Below, piece by piece: positions 43,604-51,010 of a stretch of DNA of 64,000 bases. The stretch's first letter is position 1. Each line of letters starts with the position of its first letter. The notes under the pieces were generated by a model. The model ran no database searches. It was not told the origin of the DNA and saw only the letters and a program-made list of their open reading frames with translations. The position numbers and the translations under genes are program-made. Source of the DNA: Lachnospiraceae bacterium UBA7205 (lineage in GTDB: Bacteria; Bacillota; Clostridia; Lachnospirales; Lachnospiraceae); the NCBI GenBank assembly GCA_002490665.1, contig DKUL01000014.1:62206-126205 (forward strand), read 5' to 3'.

Positions 43604-45028
43604 CTACTTTGAGCCTTTCCCTCCCAAAACTGCAAACACTGTCATAAACAATATCTTGATGTCGAGCCCAAGAGACCAATTGTCTATGTACTCCAGGTCC
43701 AGCTTTACAATCTCCTCGAAATCCTGTATATCACTTCTGCCACTCACCTGCCACATTCCTGTAAGACCAGGGGTGATACTCATGCGCCTTCTGTAATATC
43801 CGTTATATTTTTCAAACTCATCTTCTGTCGGCGGGCGCGTGCCCACCAGGCTCATGTCCCCCACCAGAATATTCAGAAACTGCGGTGTCTCGTCAATGCT
43901 TGTCTTCCGGATAAACTTGCCTACCTTTGTAATACGCGGATCGTCCTCCATCTTAAACATCAGGCCCTTAATCTCATTTTGTGCCTCAAGCTCCTTTTTC
44001 CGCGCCTCCGCATCTATATACATGGAACGGAACTTCCATATCTTAAAACGGCGTCCGTTTTTTCCGATTCGCGTCTGCGAGAAAAACACGGGTCCCGGGG
44101 AGTCCAGCTTGATTGCCAGCGCGACAAACGGCGTTATCACGGCAGTGACAGCCAGTCCCACGAGCGCGCCCAGCACATCCATGCAGCGCTTGACCAGCAG
44201 CCGCCTGGAATCCATTGTCTTGAGCGCAAAGGATATGACGCTGTATCCGGCAAGCTGCTGCACGTACGTGTTGGGATTCGCCCGGCTGAACAGGTCGACA
44301 TTGTAATGGCACGTAAGCCCCATCTCCTCAAACCGCAGAACCATATCCCGTATCTCCATCACGGACACGCCCGGCAGGCAGATAAACACCTCATCCACCA
44401 TCATCTGCACCACCGTCTCGTACAAATCCTCCCGCGAGGCGACAACCGGCACCTCCTTCACCGCGCTGCCCTTCCTGTTTGTGTCGTAGATGGCAGCCGC
44501 CGTGATGTCATAGTACCACTCTTTTCCCTTAATCAGGTTGCCGATTACCTCCTCCGCCATGATGTCCATGGTAATGACAAGCATCTTTTCCGCCTTTGTG
44601 CTTCTCCTGTAGTATTTCCAGATGGCCTTTTTAAATCCCATATGCGCGGAATACGTTATCAAGGTATTTAATATCGCAAAAAAGCCGTATACAGAACGCG
44701 AGAAATCATAGGACTGCTGCGTGAGATACAGCACGACAACCAGCCCCACCACAATGATGACCGTGTAACGGAACGTGTAGTAAAACTCCTGGTAATATCC
44801 CCTTGTGAAAAAATTTCTGTTTCCGTCCAGAAACATGTTGTAGAGCAGGCACAGCACCACGATATACGCCCCGACCATCAGGTGGAACTGCCTGGGGTAA
44901 TTCTCATAGTGAATGACGCGGAACCGTATGAACAGCGCCAGCGCATACGCGGCGACAGCGCTTACGATATCAATCAAAAGAATACTGTATGTCTCCATCA
45001 TTTTGTTCTTTCTTCTAACATTCTCCAT
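43604..45028 (-). CDS. Exopolysaccharide polyprenyl glycosylphosphotransferase
   Basis: A 474-residue initiating enzyme with four to five N-terminal helices, a nucleotide-binding-like middle domain (~140-250) and a C-terminal catalytic domain. That domain has KFRSMYIDAEARKKEL, SIDETPQFLN, DMSLVGTRPP and PGLTGMWQVSGRSD. The GTRPPT form is typical of CpsE/WelB-like proteins, whereas the enzyme at 13084 has GPRPE, so the two probably start different glycans. ATG at 45028 or the ATG pair 27-30 nt later are both possible. It heads the wecG-like, deacetylase, SGNH run. Confidence 0.9.
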   Translation of the reverse strand: MENVRRKNKMMETYSILLIDIVSAVAAYALALFIRFRVIHYENYPRQFHLMVGAYIVVLCLLYNMFLDGNRNFFTRGYYQEFYYTFRYTVIIVVGLVVVLYLTQQSYDFSRSVYGFFAILNTLITYSAHMGFKKAIWKYYRRSTKAEKMLVITMDIMAEEVIGNLIKGKEWYYDITAAAIYDTNRKGSAVKEVPVVASREDLYETVVQMMVDEVFICLPGVSVMEIRDMVLRFEEMGLTCHYNVDLFSRANPNTYVQQLAGYSVISFALKTMDSRRLLVKRCMDVLGALVGLAVTAVITPFVALAIKLDSPGPVFFSQTRIGKNGRRFKIWKFRSMYIDAEARKKELEAQNEIKGLMFKMEDDPRITKVGKFIRKTSIDETPQFLNILVGDMSLVGTRPPTEDEFEKYNGYYRRRMSITPGLTGMWQVSGRSDIQDFEEIVKLDLEYIDNWSLGLDIKILFMTVFAVLGGKGSK

Positions 45029-45062
45029 CCCTACACCCTCAGCTTTTTAATTGATATAACTT

Positions 45063-45097
45063 TATACCGGGCGGTCAGTCTTTTCGACCGCCAGTAT
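45063..45097. repeat. Palindromic repeat (copy 4), overlapping a CDS end
   Basis: Nearly identical to 727-762: arms TATACCGGGCGGTC and GACCGCCAGTAT around AGTCTTTTC, preceded in both by ATAACTT. The stop codon and last seven codons of the GT2 gene at 45075-45890 (HTGGRKD) fall inside the repeat, so part of the protein is repeat-derived. Confidence 0.7.
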
Positions 45098-45890
45098 GTT
45101 TCGGCCGGTACGCCCCGCACATGTTCTTGAACAGTATTTTCATCAGCTCGCCGTTGCCCCTGACAAAGCTAATCTTTGTCGGGGTTCTGCCCTTTTTCGG
45201 ATATGCGCGCGTGACTGGTATCTCACACGCGCGGTAGCCAAGCTGCGTCGCCCTGACAGACAGATATGCAAGGAGCTCATAGGTCATGAACACGTCGCGC
45301 AGCGGTGCAACCCTGTCGTCTGCAAGGTATCTTGCGGAATACGCCCTGTATGCATTCGTTGTATCCGTAAAACGCTGTCCGGCGGTAAGCGATATCACCG
45401 GCGCGTGAATCAGGCGCACAGCCAGGTTCCTGATCGGCGGTGTGTTGACTGCCCTTCCGCCCTTTACATAGCGGGAACCCTGTACAAAATCATATCCTTC
45501 CTCGAGCTTTTTGATAAAGCGCGGGATATCCTCTATGCTGTCCTTATAGTTTCCGTCTATCGTGATGATACCCTTATAGCCCCGCTGAAGCGCCCAGTAA
45601 ATTCCCATGCGCAGCTGGGCGCCCTGTTTCCCCTTGTCTTTCTTGACAAGCAGCGTGTTGACCTGAAGCTTTCGAAGCTTGCGTTCCTCCATACTGCCGT
45701 CCGTCGAACCGCCGTCACAGATGACAATATCCGCATCATCCGAAATGTGGTGCTTATATGCGCGGTACAGTTCCTTTAAAATGCGCTCCCCCTCATTAAT
45801 CACGGGTATCAGCACCACATAATCCTTTGTCTTCCCCACATACTCATCATACGCAAAAGCCGGAACACCGATTCTTCCGCCATATATCAT
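45075..45890 (-). CDS. GT2 glycosyltransferase, polyprenyl-phosphate sugar synthase-like
   Basis: A 271-residue GT-A enzyme with YVVLIPVINEGERI, ICDGGSTDGS and the metal site in TIDGNYKDS. GSRYVKGG and the LTAGQRFTDTTNAYRAYS block are typical of dolichyl/polyprenyl-phosphate mannose synthase-like proteins. There is no membrane tail. Its ATG overlaps the TIM-barrel gene stop by 4 nt. The C-terminus is encoded by a dispersed palindromic repeat (45063-45097). Likely product is a polyprenyl-phosphate sugar; which sugar is not known. Confidence 0.85.
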   Translation of the reverse strand: MIYGGRIGVPAFAYDEYVGKTKDYVVLIPVINEGERILKELYRAYKHHISDDADIVICDGGSTDGSMEERKLRKLQVNTLLVKKDKGKQGAQLRMGIYWALQRGYKGIITIDGNYKDSIEDIPRFIKKLEEGYDFVQGSRYVKGGRAVNTPPIRNLAVRLIHAPVISLTAGQRFTDTTNAYRAYSARYLADDRVAPLRDVFMTYELLAYLSVRATQLGYRACEIPVTRAYPKKGRTPTKISFVRGNGELMKILFKNMCGAYRPKHTGGRKD

Positions 45891-46708
45891 CCAAACATCT
45901 CCTTCCCATATGCCAGTGTTTCATCCAGCATGGAAATCCTGCCGGCATCATCCTGCATCTTCCCCATCTCCACGGACACATAGCCCTGATAGCCGTTTTC
46001 CCGCAAAAAAGCGGCAAGCTCGCCGTGGAACGCCCTTCTGCCGCCATCCATGGATACCGGCTTTAAAAACGGCTCGCTGATATGGACATGGTTTATCAGC
46101 CCTGCACTGCCTGCAAGCGATTCCACCGGCTCCCTGTTCTCAATCATGGTCCCGGCGTCAAGGTTTAGCAGAAAGCCCGCCGAACCGACTTCCCTTATCA
46201 GCGAAACCGCCTCCTGTGTCGTATTAATATAGTTTGTATCGTAAATCGCCGGATTTGCCTCCATGCCAACCGCAGTATTTTTTTCATGGGCATAGCTTCC
46301 AAGCGCCCTGAAAAAATCAATCCCCTGCTCCCACAGAAAACGGTCTGACACGTCGGGCAGCGCCCTGTTTTTCGGGCTGCCAAACACAAGGTTCGCACAC
46401 CCCGCCGCGGACGCAAAGTCAACCGCCTTTTTGGTGTACGCAAGCAATACCTGTCTCTGCCCTGCATCGGCAAAAAGCCTTTCCGTCCTGCCAAACCAGA
46501 TGGACTGCATCGACGGAATGTCAAATCCGGTCGACGCGCCAAATTCCGCGCGCCATTCCCGCACCCGCTCCAGATTCCCATACGGTTCAGACGGGAAAAA
46601 GCGCGTCGGCGCAATTTCCAGCCCGGTATACCCATACTGTTTCATCATGGCATAAACTGCCTCATCCTCCTGTGCCGTCCATGCGATATTTGATATTGCA
46701 AGTTTCAT
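45887..46708 (-). CDS. Sugar phosphate isomerase/epimerase-like TIM barrel
   Basis: A 273-residue xylose-isomerase-like TIM barrel. The likely metal ligands are visible in order: Glu in GMEANP, Asp in LNLDAGT, His in NHVHISEP and Glu in VSVEMG. Family members (AP_endonuc_2) isomerise or epimerise keto- and aldo-sugars, inositols or hydroxypyruvate. GGAGG precedes the ATG. It is coupled to the downstream GT2 and lies 14 nt after the SDR-like gene, so it probably acts in making an unusual sugar for that GT. Substrate unknown. Confidence 0.85.
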   Translation of the reverse strand: MKLAISNIAWTAQEDEAVYAMMKQYGYTGLEIAPTRFFPSEPYGNLERVREWRAEFGASTGFDIPSMQSIWFGRTERLFADAGQRQVLLAYTKKAVDFASAAGCANLVFGSPKNRALPDVSDRFLWEQGIDFFRALGSYAHEKNTAVGMEANPAIYDTNYINTTQEAVSLIREVGSAGFLLNLDAGTMIENREPVESLAGSAGLINHVHISEPFLKPVSMDGGRRAFHGELAAFLRENGYQGYVSVEMGKMQDDAGRISMLDETLAYGKEMFG

Positions 46709-46722
46709 TTTACACCTCCGGG

Positions 46723-47703
46723 CTACCCGCGTTCCCCCTCCGTAATGCTGTGCTCCACAAACCGTTTGATATCTGTCAGTATCTCTTCCTTGCTGCAGAT
46801 ATACCCTGCCTTCCCGCCAAATTTTGCCGCATATGTAGTCCGGAAATCATACTTTGACGGCGTCCCCTTCAGCTCGTTTTTAAACACCTCACCTGTCAGT
46901 GTCTTGTAGAGCTCGGCAGCCGAGACAGGCTCCGTGGCAAGGTTCAAAAGCCTGATGTCCGCGTTCAATGCCGTCTGTATGTCCTCCCACAGGCGGCTTA
47001 ACGGATAAAACTGGAAGATACTGCGGCTGTCCGTGAAATTGAGCGCCGTAAAGCCAAGCTTCTTAAACTTTTTCTTCAGCAGCTCCTGCCTGCCCTTATC
47101 CAGCCTGACACAGCGGTAAAAACCATTGTCTGCCGGCTCATAGCAGTCGTCAAGCATGATTTCATCCCCTGATTTTTCCAGGGTCTTGAGCGTCTGGTAT
47201 TTCTCCTTTTTCAGCATATATGGTATCACATTGATAAAGTCATATATGAAGTTCTTTTTGATGTTGTACCCGTAAAGTCCCGGAAGCCGGATAATCAGGG
47301 CATCGGGGTAATGTTTTCTCACCCACGCCTCCAGATAATACCGGTTAAGCCCATATGGCTGGATTCCGTTTCCTGTACCGCCCTTTCCTTCGTCCAGCAC
47401 CGAATCCGTCTCGTCTACCCCGACCGGATTCCGGTACACGTCAATTGTGGAAATCAGGACAAGCCGCTGCGGATTGATTGCCCTGATGTTTTGCTCCGCC
47501 TCAAGAATCTGTTCCAGATCGCGTTCCGGCGCGCTGTTTGCAAGATATTTTTCCGCACGCAGGCCTGCGTAAATCAGCACCTCCGGCTCAAGCCCATATG
47601 CCTTCTCGACATTCTGCGAGTTGTAAACGCCCTTGATGCGGTTGCGCGCCCGCGAATAAAGATTGCTCCCGACGAACCCAGTATAGCCCACTAATGCTAC
47701 CAT
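46723..47703 (-). CDS. NAD-dependent epimerase/dehydratase-like (extended SDR)
   Basis: A 326-residue Rossmann protein. GYTGFVGSNL supplies the glycine-rich NAD(P) motif at residues 6-15. LISTIDVY is the usual catalytic Ser/Thr strand. The catalytic YxxxK position reads YGLNR, with Arg in place of Lys. RLPGLYG matches the next conserved block. This is not RfbD by length or motif order. The Arg substitution may mean altered or lost redox chemistry. GGGGGAATT precedes the ATG. It sits between a GT2 and the TIM-barrel gene in the same cassette. Confidence 0.75.
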   Translation of the reverse strand: MVALVGYTGFVGSNLYSRARNRIKGVYNSQNVEKAYGLEPEVLIYAGLRAEKYLANSAPERDLEQILEAEQNIRAINPQRLVLISTIDVYRNPVGVDETDSVLDEGKGGTGNGIQPYGLNRYYLEAWVRKHYPDALIIRLPGLYGYNIKKNFIYDFINVIPYMLKKEKYQTLKTLEKSGDEIMLDDCYEPADNGFYRCVRLDKGRQELLKKKFKKLGFTALNFTDSRSIFQFYPLSRLWEDIQTALNADIRLLNLATEPVSAAELYKTLTGEVFKNELKGTPSKYDFRTTYAAKFGGKAGYICSKEEILTDIKRFVEHSITEGERG

Positions 47704-47751
47704 AGTAATTCCCCCTCTTATTCTCTCAATTCCTGTTATCTATATAATATA

Positions 47752-48684
47752 TCACAATTTTTCAATACTTTCAAAGCTGTATTTCTTGCGCCGGAATACC
47801 AAATCCACAAGTATCTGGAGATATTTTATGATAATCGTGAGAATCCCGAACAGTCCGAAAAAGGCAAACGACATAAAAAAGATGGTCGTCGTCCAGCCTG
47901 CAACAGGCGTGCTGAACAGATATACAAACGCCGAGTACGCAGCGACAAACACGGCAACCAGCATCATAATCACGGTCATTGTGACAGAAAAACGGTACCC
48001 CAGCTGTGTAAACAGTATCATGCTGTTGACGGCAAGCTCCGTTCGGTACTTACGCTCTGCCTTATCTTCTTTTCCCTGCCCTCCGCCCACGGCAGGATAT
48101 TTTACGTTCATCGTCTTTAGCCCGCAGTTGGCATACACTGCCTTGCGGTACGGCACGGACTTGTTCATGCTGCTGATGCGGTTTATCACCCTGCGGCTGA
48201 GCACGCGGAACCGCTCCGAGTACAGCTTGTAGGAGTAATCCGTAAACCGGTTGAACACATTATAAAATATGTTGGAGGTAAAGCGCTGTTTCTTATCGGG
48301 CGACGCGCTCACAATATCATACCCTGTCAGGGATTTTTGGTATACGTTCATTATCTCCTGCGGTGCAAAATCGAGCACGCAGGAATCAAATTCCAGCACA
48401 AAATCTCCTATCGCCAGATCCACACCCGCGTTCATGGCTGTCTCCACCCCATGGAAATAGCTCATATTCAGGACGGTGACCGTGGTGTGGTGTGCCTGGC
48501 TGCCAGTGCGCCGTACTACCTGCACGCTGTCATCTCCGGAAAAATCATTGACACAGATAATCTCCGAATGCTCAAAGTTGTCCTCAAGCACACGGATTAC
48601 CGTCTGCAAAAAACCGCCTATCACTGCCTCATCATTGTGTACATAGATGACCGCAGAGATGAAATTTTTTTCTTTATTTGCCAT
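47752..48684 (-). CDS. GT2 glycosyltransferase with two C-terminal membrane helices
   Basis: A 310-residue protein. The GT-A domain starts FISAVIYVHNDEAVI and includes CVNDFSGDDSV and EFDSCVLDF, where a DxD-like site would be. Two helices near 230-290 resemble those of GtrB/Dpm1-type enzymes that make polyprenyl-phosphate sugars. The metal site is unusual: no clear D-x-D. It is the third gene of the cassette and lies downstream of the FAD protein, after a gap filled by the composite repeat at 48740-48840. Confidence 0.78.
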   Translation of the reverse strand: MANKEKNFISAVIYVHNDEAVIGGFLQTVIRVLEDNFEHSEIICVNDFSGDDSVQVVRRTGSQAHHTTVTVLNMSYFHGVETAMNAGVDLAIGDFVLEFDSCVLDFAPQEIMNVYQKSLTGYDIVSASPDKKQRFTSNIFYNVFNRFTDYSYKLYSERFRVLSRRVINRISSMNKSVPYRKAVYANCGLKTMNVKYPAVGGGQGKEDKAERKYRTELAVNSMILFTQLGYRFSVTMTVIMMLVAVFVAAYSAFVYLFSTPVAGWTTTIFFMSFAFFGLFGILTIIIKYLQILVDLVFRRKKYSFESIEKL

Positions 48685-48739
48685 ATGTCATCATCCTCAT
48701 TCTATCATACTGCATGGCAATAAGGCTTGCCGTGCAGTT

Positions 48740-48840
48740 GCGCCAGCCGCACGCCGCAAAGCGGCAGTTTTCCTTTGTGCGGCTGTGTGCATACTATTTT
48801 ATTATACTAAGCGCCAGTCTTTTCGACGCTTAGTATAATA
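48740..48840. repeat. Composite palindromic repeat (copy 2)
   Basis: It begins GCGCCAGCCGCAC, carries the hairpin GCCGC-AAA-GCGGC, then an outer arm GTGCGGCT that pairs with AGCCGCAC. It ends in a perfect 14 bp stem, TATTATACTAAGCG (48800-48813) with CGCTTAGTATAATA (48827-48840), around CCAGTCTTTTCGA. It matches 639-762 except that the nested AT-rich hairpin is missing. The stop codon of the FAD oxidoreductase (TAA at 48832-48830) is inside the right arm. Confidence 0.75.
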
Positions 48841-49960
48841 TATCGTCAAGGTCGTATACCGTGTTAATCTTTCCGGACAAAACACCCACAAACGTCGGAT
48901 TCTGGGTGTATGTCCGCACCACCGTCGGTCTTGAGTCATCAATCTCCGAGCTCATGAGAATGGGCTTCATGGAAAACAGGGAGCTTTTGTACGAAAACCC
49001 ATACTCGTCGCGCAGGTACTTACGCGCAAGGCTTGCCATATATGGAAATGCTGTCTCCGGCTTTGCCTTGCATTCATTGCAGTTTCCCAGATGACTGCCG
49101 CTGCAATAGCCGCCGCTGTCCGCCTGGCAGGCAAACTGCGGAACCGGGTCATAGCTTGTCGCATGCGGCGTGAACGTGACGGAGGTCAGGGAATGCAGCC
49201 CTGTCTTTCCAAACGGCATAATGGAAAAAAACGGTCCGTCCATCACCGTAAAGCCGTATTCCTTTAACTTCTCATTGGCATCACAGAGTATAATCTCGCA
49301 AAGCTCGTACTTGATGGCAAACTTCTCATACCCGAGCATGTCAAGTATCTGGTTGGTAGACGCGTAAGTCGCATTCAGCAGAAAACCTGTGCTATATTCA
49401 TGCAGACTGCCCTTTTCGTTCACATAGAGCACATATGCATCCTGTGTCTTTTCGATTCGCTCGATGCCAGCCGCATAATGTATCTCTGCCGCATCCCCGT
49501 TCTCCCTGAGTCTATCCACGAAATAATCCCTTAAAATCATGGCATCGTAAGTATATTCCCTTGTCAGGAACGCGCCGTCACACATTCCCTCCTTAAAAAA
49601 CTGATCCGGATGCAGCTCCTCACACGGAATCCCTGCCGCCTCACAGAACTTTTTAAACTGTGTCCCGTCCGACCACGAGTACTCGCTTGATGTAGCATAC
49701 ACTTTTTGGAACGCGCGGTTGATGCAGAACCCATAATCCGCGTTAAACCGTGCAAAATACCCTGCCGACTTCATCGCCGTGGACAGGGAACGCGGATAAT
49801 GGTATCCCTGGTGCACCCGCGCCTGGTTGATATAAGTCGCCCTTTGAAACGGCGCATTGTCGCACTCCAGCACAAGCACATGCTGCCCGCGCCCTGCACA
49901 GAAATGTGCGGCATACAGCCCATACAGCCCTGCGCCGATAATGATTTTGTCATACTTCAT
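48830..49960 (-). CDS. FAD-dependent oxidoreductase (DAO-like)
   Basis: A 376-residue flavoprotein beginning KYDKIIIGAGLYGLYAAHFC, with the GxGxxG dinucleotide motif and the acidic strand end in VLVLECD. The rest is like DAO-family proteins found in polysaccharide loci. A cysteine-rich stretch near 285-307 (ACQADSGGYC...GNCNEC) is unusual and may bind metal. The ATG at 49960 overlaps the GtrB-like stop by 11 nt. It probably oxidises a sugar or sugar-lipid together with the SDR-like and TIM-barrel genes; that role is inference. The stop codon lies within a palindromic repeat. Confidence 0.82.
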   Translation of the reverse strand: MKYDKIIIGAGLYGLYAAHFCAGRGQHVLVLECDNAPFQRATYINQARVHQGYHYPRSLSTAMKSAGYFARFNADYGFCINRAFQKVYATSSEYSWSDGTQFKKFCEAAGIPCEELHPDQFFKEGMCDGAFLTREYTYDAMILRDYFVDRLRENGDAAEIHYAAGIERIEKTQDAYVLYVNEKGSLHEYSTGFLLNATYASTNQILDMLGYEKFAIKYELCEIILCDANEKLKEYGFTVMDGPFFSIMPFGKTGLHSLTSVTFTPHATSYDPVPQFACQADSGGYCSGSHLGNCNECKAKPETAFPYMASLARKYLRDEYGFSYKSSLFSMKPILMSSEIDDSRPTVVRTYTQNPTFVGVLSGKINTVYDLDDILY

Positions 49961-50939
49961 GATTGTCTGAACCCTCATCCCTTGAAAGAATTTCCCAGAA
50001 GTAATACCGTGGCCTCTGTTTGGTCTCCAGATAATTTCTTCCCACATATTCCCCTATTATGCCAAGTGACAGCAGGATGGCGCCGCCTATCACCCAGATG
50101 GACATCAGGATGGACGACCAGCCGCTGACCGTATATCCAAAGTAGTGCTCATAAACAATGTGTATAATCATGCCAAATCCGACCAGCAGCGCCAGGATGC
50201 CCATGCCAAACACCATCCGGATTGGCTTGATGCTAAAGGACGTAATCCCGTCCGCCGCCAGCGTGAACATCTTTGACAGTGAGTACTTCGACTCGCCCTG
50301 CATACGCGGAAACACGTCAAAATGCACAACCGAGGACTTTAACCCGATATCCGGTATGATGCCCCGCAAAAACAGGTTGACCTCACCATACGCCGACAAA
50401 GCCTCCAGCGCCTTTGCGCTCATCAGTCTGTAATCCGCCGAATTTTCATAGATGTCGCATCCCATGACACGCATGGTCTTATAAAAAACCGTCGCCGAAA
50501 GCTTCTTGAAAAATCCGTCGGTATCCCTCGAGTTTCGCACACCGTACACAATCTCGCTGCCGTCGGCATACGCGCGGATAAAATCCTCCATGGCGCCGAT
50601 GTCCTGCTGCAGGTCGGCATCTATCGTAATCGTAAAGTCACAGTACGTCCGCGCGTACATCATCCCTGCAAGGATGGCATTCTGGTGCCCCCTGTTGTGC
50701 GCAAACCGCAGTCCCTTTATCTCCTCGTTTGCGGCATACCATCTCTGTATGATTTCCCATGTACCGTCCCTCGAACCGTCGTCCACAAACACAATCCTGC
50801 TTTTGTCCGATATGCTGCCCTTTTTCATCAGCTCGCGCAGCCTGTCCAGAAGTGTCTGCGCTGACGTGTCCAGGGCTTCCTCCTCATTGTAGCATGGAAC
50901 CACAATATAGAGTGTGCCCCTTTGTCTATTGTTATCCAC
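49950..50939 (-). CDS. GtrB-like GT2 glycosyltransferase
   Basis: A 329-residue polyprenyl-phosphate sugar synthase. The GT-A domain has IVVPCYNEEEAL, FVDDGSRDGT, ITIDADLQQD and the SADYRLMSAKALEAL block typical of GtrB/YkoT/ArnC-type enzymes. Two C-terminal helices (~230-255, ~265-290) precede the amphipathic end VGRNYLETKQRPRYYF. It should transfer a sugar from a nucleotide donor to undecaprenyl phosphate for later transfer by a GT-C enzyme. The start is GTG at 50939 with AAGGACA upstream. It is coupled to the FAD oxidoreductase gene. Confidence 0.9.
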   Translation of the reverse strand: MDNNRQRGTLYIVVPCYNEEEALDTSAQTLLDRLRELMKKGSISDKSRIVFVDDGSRDGTWEIIQRWYAANEEIKGLRFAHNRGHQNAILAGMMYARTYCDFTITIDADLQQDIGAMEDFIRAYADGSEIVYGVRNSRDTDGFFKKLSATVFYKTMRVMGCDIYENSADYRLMSAKALEALSAYGEVNLFLRGIIPDIGLKSSVVHFDVFPRMQGESKYSLSKMFTLAADGITSFSIKPIRMVFGMGILALLVGFGMIIHIVYEHYFGYTVSGWSSILMSIWVIGGAILLSLGIIGEYVGRNYLETKQRPRYYFWEILSRDEGSDNHEV

Positions 50940-50970
50940 TTTTCGTTATGTCCTTTCGCATTGATTATTA

Positions 50971-51010
50971 CGGCATATTTCCTTATGCGGCTGTGTGCAT
51001 CCCATTATAC
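50971..51010. repeat. Partial composite repeat (copy 3)
   Basis: The segment CGGCATATTTCCTTATGCGGCTGTGTGCAT matches the middle of the repeats at 639-762 and 48740-48840 and is followed by ATTATACT. The terminal stem is missing. It fills the gap between the GH78 stop (51011) and the GtrB-like start. Confidence 0.55.

Noticed and set aside
46723..47703. Assignment of the SDR-like protein as RfbD
   Set aside because: The motif order and catalytic YGLNR differ from dTDP-4-dehydrorhamnose reductase, and it lies in another operon.
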